NCBI GenBank assembly: GCA_028689585.1
Contig: JAQVCW010000026.1
Location: forward strand, 1-51,795
DNA length: 51,795 bases
Reading direction: 5' to 3'
DNA from: Lachnospiraceae bacterium
Lineage (GTDB): Bacteria > Bacillota > Clostridia > Lachnospirales > Lachnospiraceae
Part shown: positions 27,401 to 35,293 of the stretch, piece by piece
Numbering within the stretch: the stretch's first letter is position 1
Layout of the letters: the number at the start of each line of letters is the position of its first letter
Program-made: the position numbers and the translations under genes
Notes under the pieces: generated by a model
Databases searched by the model: none
What the model was told of the DNA's origin: nothing
What the model saw: the letters and a program-made list of their open reading frames with translations, nothing else

Positions 27401-30400
27401 GTACGGATGGGGAAGGCAATGAGACCCGCTATGAATACGATCAGTTTGGCCAGTTAGTCCGTGTGACGGATGCTCTGGGGCAGGCGGCAGAGTTTACTTA
27501 TGATGCATCCGGAAATCTGACCGGGACGATCGGACCGTCCGGAGAGACCGAAACATACCGTTACAATTTACTGGGAGATCAGATATCAGCTACCACTGCC
27601 GGTGGCCAGACCACGGCCTGGGCGTATGACCGGGCGGGGAATCTGCTGTCGGAGCAGACAGGGGAAGATAGGACAGTATATACCTATGATGTGGCTGGAA
27701 CGATCCGCACCGTGACCGATGGGGAGGGCAGGAGTATTTCCTATGCTTATGACGTTGCCGGAAACCAGACGGAGGTATCCTATGGAGACGGTTCGAAGGA
27801 TGTCTATGTCTATGACCACTATGGAAAACTTCTTTCCCTGACCAGTGCGGCTGGAACGGTCACTCATTATACCTACAATGAAAACGGGGATCCTGCCAGC
27901 AAAACAGAACAGGATGCATGCACCACTTATGAATATGATAAAAAAGGCCAGATGATCCGGGAAACCGCCGCAGATGGCAGCACCACGGAATACGAATATG
28001 ACGGAAACGGTCAGCGGATCCTGCAGCGGGACGGCCTGGGCAATGAAACCAGGTATACCTATGATGCCATGGGCCGTCAGTCCTGCATCACCTGGGCGGA
28101 TGGCACCAGCCGCAGCTATACCTATGACCGGAACGGAAACCGGACGGGAGAGACAAACGAAAACGGGGAGAAAACCAGCTATGATTACGATGCGGCCGGA
28201 CATCTGATCCAGGTATCCGATGCACTTGGGCATGTCACCACCTATACCTATGATTCCGGGGACCATCTGACCCAGGTAACGGATCCGGAAGACAGAAAAA
28301 CCACTTATACCTACGATATCAGCGGCAATCTGACCAGTGAGACAGACGGAGAAGGCAATACGGTCACCTATGCATACACTCCGGAAGGATGGCTTTCCGT
28401 CCTGACAAAAGCAGACGGGAAGACGGTCACCTACACCTATGATAAAACAGGCACCGTGACGGCGGTGGATTATGCAGGGGAAGAGACCGTCTCCTCCGGC
28501 TACAATGAGCAGGGAATATTCTGCGTCACCTCCAGCGTGTCCGGAGAAACCCGTTACCAGTATGACGGCAATGGGAATCTGATCCGGTTAGAAAATCTGG
28601 ATGGGACCGTGGTAAAATACGAGTATGATGCATATGGACGCCAGATCAGCCTGACCTATCCGGAAGGGGACAGTGTCAGCTATGAATATGATTCCATGGG
28701 GCGTCTAAGCCAGGTGAGCGGCCTGGATGGAAGCCAGACCAGCTATGAGTATGACAAGGCAGGACGGAGGATCCGCACCAGCACAGATCATACCATAACA
28801 GAGTATACCTATGACACCACCGGTAATCTGACCGGGCAGAATACCACCGGGGATACCAGTCTGTCCTTTGCATATACCTATGATAAGGCGGGGCGGATGC
28901 TTCAGGAGACCAGGTCAGGGGAAGCAGAGAACTATACCGGCACCTATACTTACGATGCCGCTGGAGAACTGACCGGATACCTGCGTTCGGACGGACATTC
29001 CGAGGCATATACCTATGACGGCTCCGGAAATATGATCACCAAAGAAATCAATAACGAAAGGCTTTCGCTATCCTATAATCAGGCAAACCAGCTGACCACA
29101 ATGACCGGTACCAATGGCACGATCGCCTATGGGTATGATGCCAACGGAAATATGGTATCCAAGACCTCCCAGACCGGAACAGACACTTACGGCTACGATG
29201 CCCAGGGCAGACGAAGCAGCTATCAGGGATATGACGGCTATGAAGAAACGGCACAGTATCTGCCGGATGGAACACTGTCTCAAAAATCAGTGAAAGGGAA
29301 CAGCCGCCGTCTGACACAGGAAGAGATCCTGGAGGGAAAGTCACAGGAGGAGAAGGCTGGCGGTTCTGATCATACTGCAGAAGTGGCTGACCAATGGCAG
29401 ATGACTACCTATGTTCAGGATGTCAGTGGCAGCATCGCTCAAGTCATGGAAGAAACGACTGCCGGTGTTACTACCCGGTATGATTACGGACTGGAACGGC
29501 TAAATGCCTACAGCAGGAAAGGACAGAATAATGCAGAATATGAGCCTGCATCAGAAAAGACCACCTATGTGTACGATGGCAGAGGCAGCGTAGCGGAAGA
29601 ACTGCAGTATCAGATTACACAGACAGGGATTGAGCAGAAGGAAGATTCTGCCATCCGCCAGATTTTAGCAGGAAAGCAGTCAAAGAGTTACAGCCCATAT
29701 GGGGAACAGATGAATGGAAACAGCTCCGGTTATGGTTACAATGGGGAATATTACGATGCCGCTACCGGTATGCAAAATCTTCGTGCCAGATGGTATGAGC
29801 CTGTTATGGCAAGGTTCAATCAGAAAGATGCGCAGGCAGGCAGTCTGAACGCTCCACTCTCCCTGAATCGTTACCTGTATGTGGAAAATGAACCGGTCCT
29901 GAATCAGGATCCCAGCGGAGCAGTTAGAGTGTCCGCGATCAGTGGACCGGTAAAAACACCGGCTTATATCTACAGAGGTCCCAGCGTGGCAGCTAACGCC
30001 AGTGCAGGTATCCGTACAGTGCAGAGCAATTCCGGCAGGATTACTTATTCAACACCGATACAGAATCAGTATAACCAGCAGCATCAGACTTTTACGAAAC
30101 CATCCGCTCCAGCAGTGAATACCGGTTTTGCAGGCTCCCCATGGAACCAAACTTCCCTGAAACAGAAAAAGGTAAGCGCAGGTTATCGGAATCCCATTCA
30201 GCAGCAGACCGAGATACGCCAGTACATACAGGATCAGACGGACCGATTAGCAGCACAGGCAGTTATAAAAGATTATAACCTGAGCGGAAAGATGGGACCG
30301 GTCAATATCAACAATCTGTCTCCGCAGAAGCAGGTGGCTTATGTCTGCGAGCTGGCGGAAACAGAGGATGCAAAACAGTACTGGAACCAGACAGGAGAAT

Positions 30401-31197
30401 ATTTTTCCGGATGCTGGTGGCAGGATGAAAAAAAGCTAAGAGAAGCCTCCAGAATGTTGAAAAAGGTAGCAAAGAATAAACCCATCAGTCTGAATGACCT
30501 GGCAGAAAACGAACAGACGCGGCAGATGGAAACAATCCAGGCTCTTGTCAGCCTTAAACCTCAGGATAATTTAGCACAGACCATCAATTCTGTAGAAGAT
30601 GTCCTTGGCAGTTATGGAAGTAAAGAACAGGTAGCAGCATTCGATGAGTATCGGCATAAACTGACAAAGAAAGATATTGAGGTGCTTGAAAAATTCCACA
30701 ATAACAATGATTATGTTGGAATGAACTACTGGCTGGATAATAAACTGGATGCCGGCTGGCGAGATATCCTTAGTGGCATGTATATCCTTACTATGGCCAA
30801 ACTGTATCAATGGGGAGCGGAAACCCCAAAGACCAAAGGAAATAAAGGAAATGCGGCAAAAGAGGATGCGGTAAAGAAGAATGACGCGGGTGAGGGAGCT
30901 AGTGGAGCTAAGAATTATAAATATAGCAAAAGTGTAGTTGAAAAAGCTAAGGAGTTATACCATGACTTCCCGAAAAATTTGGATGATTTTGTGTTGGAAA
31001 ACCCAAATGTATACAGATCAGATGGTAGAATAGAATATTTAGCACATGGAAGTGTTAATGGGGTAGATGGTGTCTATCATATAACGACAAAAGGTGATAT
31101 GATAATTCACAGAACCTTTATACCGTCATCTGACTGGGGAAGATTTTCAAGTGTAAATGGGTTGCCATCTCTGGCCGACATACCACCATTGAAGTGA
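21442..31197 (+). CDS. RHS/YD-repeat polymorphic toxin, main segment with C-terminal toxin tip
   Basis: The frame is open from just after the TAG (21400); the first possible start is GTG 21442, which lacks a ribosome binding site. Domains by position: DNRLRE domain (about 21580-21960), a fibronectin-like unit and Ig-like repeats with IDRTGP/IDRSAPS linkers (about 22000-23550), a beta-rich region, then the YD-repeat shell with dozens of [TS]YxYDxxGN units (about 25150-29500), and the RHS core end YDAATGMQNLRARWYEP...NRYLYVENEP...DPSGA (about 29745-29925). A pre-toxin domain (30213-30905) and a unique tip of about 96 aa (30906-31194) follow. RHS shells enclose and deliver such tips, which kill rival cells. 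The tip (HGSVNGVDGVYHI...HRTF) is not recognised. The cognate immunity gene begins 11 nt after the stop. Confidence 0.88.
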   Translation: MTDPEQIEDNYTGSGDESGINHEYNDPKMIVGNKDGKTYSAYARPAIPDAVKAIASRIVITDASVRLHVKEKKGTDTYSMYLVEEPWNSRDITDKIKPAVSEKVYIQDAMNAGTHTFDIKELVSEWFNCLDQKDNYGFALFGTGKKNTYIVLSSSDDYDTSQTVKFSITYKEINAKTELGLKTSVKGNGVNSGSGYVELAWNKVANAESYYVAVFNGKKFEYIFVGNKTKWSTKGKGIWPTQKEIAAGRYQLHTDGTGGELPCIPAFTYDNVKGGAYGSSLKYYFKIVPCNKYGQAIDPDTFEQVSAILPDTIAPNQASAVTAVPSGYNNDSQISVSWSGVRDYNTKSAAIVSNLGKGCIQYSIDGKDNWVNTSKNTASGTASVPTDACGDGEHSIYIRGMDEAGNTGEAYGTNFYIDRTGPEGHAVAVLPDTWTKENTITVSLSGMQDVNELAAVAYRIDNGDWTDTGRKDGSFADLVVDTASLGDGVHTVSIQGTDSLGNTGTTASADFYIDRSAPSTGTLLAEPAGWTNAASGRLSWSGYLDSYSGIAALSYAIDGVWRELPGTEGSGTLDLDFTALSDGLHTIQMKAFDLAGNSSEISTASLQIDRKAPECVITAPADGALLNDTVEIKGTVKEEHIKSWSLTVQGSDGSVKPVSEGTAVTTGALLGSVDLSAYPDGENLTLTLRAEDAAGNRKETSISIIRLSGSMSAFETTLNLAFPGVIQQAQTGGSYRSSSEAAEQYTNLYLDGTLLETVSGGAFLIDAVRQEENSSHTMSAIRSNQDGSVDYSQGYGTQELMDTTWEAGAEQTDGIYMTSSFSAAKPMEALRLNVTDFIPEGSSIAYEYSADGADWKPILPDQDLILPRPAENVQVRTLFSGDGEARLYRMKLQGVIELNPGGFQVSMRKNASSFRIIGPDTAEKAVTPFTLEGTPSEIQDSAWYLDGNLVPFTGTSFDARYLEERAQSALSGLLLDSTGELFLSDASSLILLRQDTGYASGTITSEAIQTEEPVCALQLSGAVRNGDAFFSYSTDQISWEPISNESITLLEKAVPTVWIRAQMEEGASLAGWQLMGYHAGTRSVTAALVQPPIQAAVSDFGAFDPKRYELFWTDRQSADETAAYQTTYRIYRNGAFLAETDQVSFLDSDYVGDAVYEVSTVHTYEGDAPYLVRESAKCTGHKTVMTQNKKPEAQHHTVENQTQAKDQTTLYQSNKTFVTSQKAPLSGLTLDQTRLGKSHYCSIGFEPVNFNTGNFILEAEDSFQANSESGWSLLRTYNTKSTETKGLFGAKWASDWNQSLTVRSDGSVEYRKGDGALVPFSVNAAGYQCGTEENIRLEKNASGYVIDNGAESSCFDADGRLISYQIEGKEILLEYQEGRLSSLTGPDGTVLSIETNQTGQIQTITEPGGRATVYAYEGEELISRTEEGGGTVRYEYDSRGRMTRWFDAAGNCQVENQYDDNDRVIHQMDAMEGEYTLTYYEDHTVTTDGEGNESSIWFDNQKRTVKEVDSYGRETLYSYDENGLLNGKTDSLGRLTSFQYDAQGNKIKEIAPDGTAVSMEYDSNGNMTKLTDEAGNVTAWDYDSAGRLTKAADACGNVTVYEYDAHGNQTAVIDPLGNRSSFRYEGNRLISSTDPNGNKTSYTYDAQGRRSSETNAVTSTSYQYDDQGNLQQILYGDGTRLSYTWDEMGNRLSETRNGQTTTYFYDAFSRLVKTVFPDGTFTERTYSKSGDLLSETDIQGNVTSHQYDKNRNEIRTVDIHGNTTAFEYDALNRVIRETLPSGIVLDYTYDEATGLLLTAADSEGGSTSYTYDEKGNITRELYDDGSSVCYTYDALNRKVSQTTKSGGVLSWEYDAAGNLIGTTNELGGVVENRYDAAGNLTGTTSGDGITTYTYDALNRVVTSTNPLGGTTEYTYDQAGNLTEVTDPLDYKTGIAYNTDGTVAARTDALGHTTRYQYDANGNCIRTEYADGTVTKAAYDMAGNQTGSTDGEGNETRYEYDQFGQLVRVTDALGQAAEFTYDASGNLTGTIGPSGETETYRYNLLGDQISATTAGGQTTAWAYDRAGNLLSEQTGEDRTVYTYDVAGTIRTVTDGEGRSISYAYDVAGNQTEVSYGDGSKDVYVYDHYGKLLSLTSAAGTVTHYTYNENGDPASKTEQDACTTYEYDKKGQMIRETAADGSTTEYEYDGNGQRILQRDGLGNETRYTYDAMGRQSCITWADGTSRSYTYDRNGNRTGETNENGEKTSYDYDAAGHLIQVSDALGHVTTYTYDSGDHLTQVTDPEDRKTTYTYDISGNLTSETDGEGNTVTYAYTPEGWLSVLTKADGKTVTYTYDKTGTVTAVDYAGEETVSSGYNEQGIFCVTSSVSGETRYQYDGNGNLIRLENLDGTVVKYEYDAYGRQISLTYPEGDSVSYEYDSMGRLSQVSGLDGSQTSYEYDKAGRRIRTSTDHTITEYTYDTTGNLTGQNTTGDTSLSFAYTYDKAGRMLQETRSGEAENYTGTYTYDAAGELTGYLRSDGHSEAYTYDGSGNMITKEINNERLSLSYNQANQLTTMTGTNGTIAYGYDANGNMVSKTSQTGTDTYGYDAQGRRSSYQGYDGYEETAQYLPDGTLSQKSVKGNSRRLTQEEILEGKSQEEKAGGSDHTAEVADQWQMTTYVQDVSGSIAQVMEETTAGVTTRYDYGLERLNAYSRKGQNNAEYEPASEKTTYVYDGRGSVAEELQYQITQTGIEQKEDSAIRQILAGKQSKSYSPYGEQMNGNSSGYGYNGEYYDAATGMQNLRARWYEPVMARFNQKDAQAGSLNAPLSLNRYLYVENEPVLNQDPSGAVRVSAISGPVKTPAYIYRGPSVAANASAGIRTVQSNSGRITYSTPIQNQYNQQHQTFTKPSAPAVNTGFAGSPWNQTSLKQKKVSAGYRNPIQQQTEIRQYIQDQTDRLAAQAVIKDYNLSGKMGPVNINNLSPQKQVAYVCELAETEDAKQYWNQTGEYFSGCWWQDEKKLREASRMLKKVAKNKPISLNDLAENEQTRQMETIQALVSLKPQDNLAQTINSVEDVLGSYGSKEQVAAFDEYRHKLTKKDIEVLEKFHNNNDYVGMNYWLDNKLDAGWRDILSGMYILTMAKLYQWGAETPKTKGNKGNAAKEDAVKKNDAGEGASGAKNYKYSKSVVEKAKELYHDFPKNLDDFVLENPNVYRSDGRIEYLAHGSVNGVDGVYHITTKGDMIIHRTFIPSSDWGRFSSVNGLPSLADIPPLK

Positions 31198-31208
31198 GGA
31201 GAAAGCTA

Positions 31209-31850
31209 ATGGATAAATATATTTACAGTGTAACTGGTGATTATAAGGATTGGTTGGAAATGAAAAGGGGTGATGCAGTTTTTCATGACGGCAGTTTAAT
31301 AGGACTTATATCTTGCATTAATGGTAAATTGGAATTGAAATTAAATTATGGAACGGATTCCTATTATTCCTCAGTGATTAAAAAGACAGATGATGTTATT
31401 ATTACAGTACCAACGGAATCTGGCTTATTGGAGAGTGATTATAAGTATAAACCTTTGGTGTTTGATAATGATGAGTATGAGGAACTTGTTGAAATTAGTT
31501 ACATTGATAGAGAATTACTGAAAAAGGTACAACAAGTAAATCAACAAGATATTTACAATATATTACTAAGTGACTTTAAGCACAAGTTTAATATATCGGA
31601 GTATTTGGACTTTAGTGATATTATAAGTAATATTATTACTTTTTCGGAGGAAGAAGATGAATTAGCAGTATGCATTAGTAATATAACAAGTAATAACAAT
31701 ATAAATTTACAGAGATTAGTGGAAAAGGATTCAAAAAGTATTACGGTCTATGTTGATATTTCAGGAAATTTATGTGAATGGGAGGCTGTGCTAAAAATTG
31801 ATGATAAGTTCTACTTTAAAATTGTAGATGATTATGTGATGGAAATGTAA
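31209..31850 (+). CDS. Putative immunity protein for the RHS tip
   Basis: Protein of 213 aa starting at ATG 31209 behind GAGGAGAAAG. It is acidic, soluble and AT-rich in coding sequence, unlike the RHS body. No family is recognised. Its place directly behind the toxin tip, 11 nt from the stop, is the usual position of the cognate immunity gene in RHS loci; the function is inferred from that position. Confidence 0.7.
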   Translation: MDKYIYSVTGDYKDWLEMKRGDAVFHDGSLIGLISCINGKLELKLNYGTDSYYSSVIKKTDDVIITVPTESGLLESDYKYKPLVFDNDEYEELVEISYIDRELLKKVQQVNQQDIYNILLSDFKHKFNISEYLDFSDIISNIITFSEEEDELAVCISNITSNNNINLQRLVEKDSKSITVYVDISGNLCEWEAVLKIDDKFYFKIVDDYVMEM

Positions 31851-31879
31851 AAGAGCTCAAATAAAGTTGTGTTTATATT

Positions 31880-31992
31880 CTTACATCCGCTCGACTACCA
31901 GATACAATAAAAGAATATTCGCTGTCAAGGTTCTTGCCATGAAATAGTGCGAAGCAGACCTTTACGGAGAATATTTTTTGTTGCAAATTCCA
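31880..31992 (+). repeat. Inter-cassette hairpin repeat, copy 1 (113 nt)
   Basis: This is about 80% identical to 34312-34425. It starts CTTACATCCGCTCGACTACC and ends AAATTCCAA. AATATTCGCTGT (31914-31925) pairs with ACGGAGAATATT (31964-31975), followed by a T run. It lies 30 nt after an immunity gene stop, so it could act as a terminator. It may also be a relic that marks the junction of inserted cassettes. Confidence 0.7.
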
Positions 31993-32130
31993 ACGAGTGG
32001 GTGAAAAGAATTTAAAAGGTTTTGAAAAAATGCAACAAAATTGCTCTCGTTGGGAAGTTATTGTGTGAAAAGGGAAACAAATTAGAGTTGGCTCTCAAGT
32101 GTTAATACAAAGGAAAGTGAGTAATCCGGA
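31993..32130 (+). other. Cassette linker before the Ntox21-like tip
   Basis: This contains an inverted repeat CCAACGAG (31990-31997)/CTCGTTGG (32045-32052). No pre-toxin domain homologous to the RHS gene is left here, and an in-frame TAA stands just upstream of the Ntox21-like frame. No other feature is seen. Confidence 0.4.
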
Positions 32131-32391
32131 GTGAAATCCATCGCCTGTCCGGTAACTGGAAATCAAGTAGCAAAAGCAGCAGATAAGGCAGCAGAAAAAC
32201 TTGGATACTCCAAGACAAATTATAAGTCGCATGGGCAACCTGTTTACAAAAAGGGCAATAAGTATATTACACCGGATGTTGATGCTCATAATGGCGGCGT
32301 GTGGAAGATGGCGGATTCTATTAAAAATTTAGGTTCAAAATCCACCAGAATGGGCACATATGATGCTAATTTAATAAGAATAGGGGATTAA
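32131..32391 (+). CDS. Orphan Ntox21-like RNase toxin tip
   Basis: Frame of 86 codons beginning at a GTG without a proper ribosome binding site. The sequence carries the features described for Novel toxin 21: conserved lysines (KKGNKY), a DVDAH acidic/His motif, RMGT (RxG[ST]) and RIGD (RxxD) near the C terminus. That family is a predicted RNase of polymorphic toxin systems. It has no leader or pre-toxin domain and a stop precedes it, so it is likely silent and would act only after recombination onto the RHS gene. It is followed 7 nt later by a putative immunity gene. Confidence 0.7.
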   Translation: MKSIACPVTGNQVAKAADKAAEKLGYSKTNYKSHGQPVYKKGNKYITPDVDAHNGGVWKMADSIKNLGSKSTRMGTYDANLIRIGD

Positions 32392-32398
32392 TAAAGCA

Positions 32399-32920
32399 AT
32401 GAAAAAGTATCGAATATCAAAATACTCACCAATATATAGGGATGAAAGGGGACGATATTTAAAAGATGATTGGACTTCATATGCTGATATAGGTAAAAAA
32501 TTTAATGGTAATCAATTAACCTTAGAAGAGTACATCAATATTGAAAGAAATTATCAAAAAATAGTAAAGCGTATTTGTGAAGAATGTGAAGCAACAACTT
32601 TGGTAGTAAAAGAGTTAGAACGTGGTTTTTCAGTAGAAGAAATAAAGAATATATTAATCAAAAAGGAGATAGAGCTTTCGGAAGAGGATATACGGTTTAT
32701 TACAGACATAAAAAATGGTTACTTAGTTTCACTAGATAATTTAAGAAAAATAGTATCATTCATATTAAAGGATTGTTTTTGGTGCAAACTAGAGTGTCCA
32801 ACTTCAAAAGTTACAATTGAATTTGGCTATGATTTATATGTTTATATTACATGCAATGAGATAAGTAAACAAACAATTCAATGGGTAGAAAAAGTAGGCA
32901 TGTATATTGAAAGCATTTGA
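32399..32920 (+). CDS. Putative immunity protein for the Ntox21-like tip
   Basis: Protein of 173 aa, soluble, Lys/Glu/Ile-rich and AT-rich, with no signal peptide. The family is not recognised. Its place directly behind the Ntox21-like tip suggests it neutralises that RNase. The ribosome binding site is weak (GGGG about 12 nt upstream). Confidence 0.6.
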   Translation: MKKYRISKYSPIYRDERGRYLKDDWTSYADIGKKFNGNQLTLEEYINIERNYQKIVKRICEECEATTLVVKELERGFSVEEIKNILIKKEIELSEEDIRFITDIKNGYLVSLDNLRKIVSFILKDCFWCKLECPTSKVTIEFGYDLYVYITCNEISKQTIQWVEKVGMYIESI

Positions 32921-32952
32921 TATTCGCCCTGCTTTGCCGGGCGATGTCCCCG

Positions 32953-32981
32953 GAGGTTATGACGCTTCATGGCATAACCTC
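32953..32981 (+). terminator. Hairpin after the second cassette
   Basis: GAGGTTATG (32953-32961) pairs perfectly with CATAACCTC (32973-32981), then CTTTAA. A second GC-rich hairpin CGCCC/GGGCG lies just before it. The T run is short, so termination is likely but not certain. Confidence 0.5.
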
Positions 32982-33029
32982 TTTAACCAGCACACATTTC
33001 GACCCTACGATTTTTAGGATTTTGGGAAA

Positions 33030-33896
33030 ATGTCTCCGTTTCACATTGGGCCAACGAACCGATATACCCGGTTCATGGTAATCTTTCCGAGTCCAGCAGC
33101 ACCGCGTCAATACTTACAAGAACAGAAAGACCGGGTGGCAGCACAGGCAGTTATAAAAGAGTATAACTTGAGCGGAAAGATGGGACCGGTCAATATCAAC
33201 AGTCTGTCTCCACAGAAGCAGGTGGCTTATGTCTGCGAGCTGGCGGAAACAGAGGCTGCAAAACAGTACTGGAACCAGACAGGAGAATATTTTTCCGGAT
33301 GCTGGTGGCAGGATGAAAAAAAGCTAAGAGAAGCCTCCAGAATGTTGAAAAAGGCAGCAAAGAATAAACCCATCAGTCTGAATGACCTGGCAGAAAACGA
33401 ACAGACGCGGCAGATGGAAACAATCCAGGCTCTTGTCAGCCTTAAACCTCAGGATAATTTAGCACAGACCATCAATTCTGTAGAAGATATCCTTGGCAGT
33501 TATGGAAGTAAAGAACAGGTAGCAGCATTCGATGAGTATCGGCATAGGCTGACAAAGAAAGATATTGAGGTGCTGGAAAAATTCCACAATAACAATGATT
33601 ATGTTGGAATGAACTACTGGCTGGATAATAAACTGGATGCCGGCTGGCGAGATATCCTGAGTGGCATGTATATCCTTACAATGGCCAAGCTGTATCAATG
33701 GGGAGCGGAAACTCCAAAGACCAAAGGAAATAAAGGGAATGCGGCAAAAGAGGATGCGGTAAAGAAGAATGATGCGGGTGAGGGAGCTGGTGGAGCTGGA
33801 AGTTCTATAAGAGATAAATTATTAGGTGAAGTTGAAAACCCTAAGCTGATTTATCAATGGACGACCATTACAGTAAGGAGAAGTGAAAATGGATGA
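33030..33896 (+). CDS. Displaced RHS pre-toxin domain with truncated toxin tip
   Basis: From about 33101 to 33791 the sequence is a near copy of 30213-30902 of the RHS gene; the first 24 codons are unrelated. The pre-toxin domain is followed by a short new tip, SSIRDKLLGEVENPKL, which resembles the start of longer known tips but then runs out after about 30 residues. It ends in TGA inside the next gene. It has no signal peptide or RHS shell. Best read as a stored cassette whose toxin has been cut down, leaving the immunity gene intact. Confidence 0.75.
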   Translation: MSPFHIGPTNRYTRFMVIFPSPAAPRQYLQEQKDRVAAQAVIKEYNLSGKMGPVNINSLSPQKQVAYVCELAETEAAKQYWNQTGEYFSGCWWQDEKKLREASRMLKKAAKNKPISLNDLAENEQTRQMETIQALVSLKPQDNLAQTINSVEDILGSYGSKEQVAAFDEYRHRLTKKDIEVLEKFHNNNDYVGMNYWLDNKLDAGWRDILSGMYILTMAKLYQWGAETPKTKGNKGNAAKEDAVKKNDAGEGAGGAGSSIRDKLLGEVENPKLIYQWTTITVRRSENG

Positions 33897-34272
33897 AAAA
33901 TTTGAAATAATAAAAAATAAATTGATAACGAATGAGTTTGAAAAAAACTTTGAATATGATGTAAAGAAGGTGGAATATCTTGATGGAATTTATATAGTTT
34001 TATTGGATATACCAAATGATTGTAATGAAATAGATAATATATTTGGTGTTGATATTTCGGGGAGAGCTATTTGGAGAATAGAAAATCCGAGTATTTCTTT
34101 TCCAACAGAAAAAACAGGAAATCCAGAATTTGATAATTTAACTGAAAGTGTATATGTAGGGTTAATTGTAAATCAAGAGAAAGAAATATATGCGGTAACT
34201 TTTTGGGGCATTAAGTACAAATTCAATTATAAAACAGGAAAACTCATAAAAAAAGAAGTATCTCGTTGGTAA
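33889..34272 (+). CDS. Putative immunity protein of the truncated cassette
   Basis: Protein of 127 aa, ATG 33889 with AAGGAG 8 nt upstream; it overlaps the end of the preceding frame by 8 nt. The pattern NIFGVDISGRAIWRIE and a C-terminal GIKYKFNYKTGKL recalls small all-beta immunity proteins found behind RHS and LXG toxins. It is intact although its toxin is truncated, as expected when immunity is retained against sister cells. Confidence 0.65.
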   Translation: MDEKFEIIKNKLITNEFEKNFEYDVKKVEYLDGIYIVLLDIPNDCNEIDNIFGVDISGRAIWRIENPSISFPTEKTGNPEFDNLTESVYVGLIVNQEKEIYAVTFWGIKYKFNYKTGKLIKKEVSRW

Positions 34273-34311
34273 CTATTCTAAAAGTGGGCAAAACAAGTTT
34301 GTAGTATTATC

Positions 34312-34425
34312 CTTACACCCGCTTGACTACCAAAAACAATAAAAGAATATCCTCTGTCAAGGGTCTTGCCATGAAATGGTGCGAAGCAGACCTTTACAGA
34401 GGATGGTTTTTGTTGTAAATTCCAA
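34312..34425 (+). repeat. Inter-cassette hairpin repeat, copy 2 (114 nt)
   Basis: Second copy of the element at 31880-31992. ATCCTCTGT (34349-34357) pairs perfectly with ACAGAGGAT (34396-34404) and an inner GGTCT/AGACC pair supports it; T-rich sequence follows. Compared with copy 1, one stem pair has changed from T-A to C-G on both sides. The repeat ends exactly where the next pre-toxin fragment begins (34426). Confidence 0.7.
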
Positions 34426-34485
34426 GGAGAATATTTTTCCGGACGCTGGTGGCAGGATGAAAAAAAGCTAAGAGAAGCTTCCAGA

Positions 34486-35277
34486 ATGTTGAAAAAGGCA
34501 GCAAAGAATAAACCCATCAGTCTGAATGATCTGGCAGAAAACGAACAGACGCGGCAGATGGAAACAATTCAGGCTCTTGTCAGCCTTAACCCTCAGGATA
34601 ATTTAGCACAGATCATCAATTCTGTAGAAGATATCCTTGGCAGTTATGGAAGTAAAGAACAGGTAGCAGCATTCGATGAGTATCGGCATAAGCTGACAAA
34701 GAAAGATATTGAAGTGCTGGAAAAATTCCACAATAACAATGATTATGTTGGAATGAACTACTGGCTGGATAATAAACGGGATGCCGGCTGGCGAGATATC
34801 CTGAGTGGCATGTATATCCTTACTATGGCCAAGCTGTATCAATGGGGAGCGGAAACCCCAAAGACCAAAGGAAATAAAGGGAATGCGGCAAAAGAGGATG
34901 CGGTAAAGAAGAATGACGCGGGTGAGGGAGCTGGACTTGATAAAAAGTTAATGAATGAGTTAGCAGAGAGTGGAGTTAAGTATAATGCTGATGATGTTGT
35001 CATGATTACAAAAAATGCCGACGGAAAACTTCTGTGGTTAGAAAAAGGAAATGGTTCAGCGGGATTAAAACATATTGTTGATGGACATGCAGTCGATTTT
35101 ACGGCTAAAGGAGTAAATGATATTCCAAAGTATTTAAATGATGTTTTAAAAACTGATGCTGTGAAAATAGGAGTAGGAGCTAAAGGACCATTTCCAGAAT
35201 ATATGGTAAATGGAACAAGGTATAGAGTAGCATATGGAACTAATGGATATATAGTGTCGTTTTATCCAATTGATTAG
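34486..35277 (+). CDS. Displaced RHS pre-toxin domain with BECR-like RNase tip
   Basis: Homology to the RHS pre-toxin domain begins at 34426 in the same frame, upstream of the first ATG at 34486, and lasts to about 34931. The tip of about 115 aa follows: a KLLWLEKGN element, a conserved His segment LKHIVDGHAVDF, and a C-terminal TRYRVAYGTNGYIVSFYP. This order resembles BECR-fold RNases (barnase-EndoU-colicin E5/D-RelE group) seen in phage and RHS toxins; the class is inferred. It has no ribosome binding site of its own and no secretion signal, so it is a stored cassette. The immunity gene follows 16 nt later. Confidence 0.75.
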   Translation: MLKKAAKNKPISLNDLAENEQTRQMETIQALVSLNPQDNLAQIINSVEDILGSYGSKEQVAAFDEYRHKLTKKDIEVLEKFHNNNDYVGMNYWLDNKRDAGWRDILSGMYILTMAKLYQWGAETPKTKGNKGNAAKEDAVKKNDAGEGAGLDKKLMNELAESGVKYNADDVVMITKNADGKLLWLEKGNGSAGLKHIVDGHAVDFTAKGVNDIPKYLNDVLKTDAVKIGVGAKGPFPEYMVNGTRYRVAYGTNGYIVSFYPID

Positions 35278-35293
35278 AATGAGAGGGAAAAAT

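Noticed and set aside
25700-29500. Regular short repeats that could suggest a CRISPR array
   Set aside because: The repeats are in-frame YD units of an RHS shell with coding divergence, with no constant repeat and spacer pattern.
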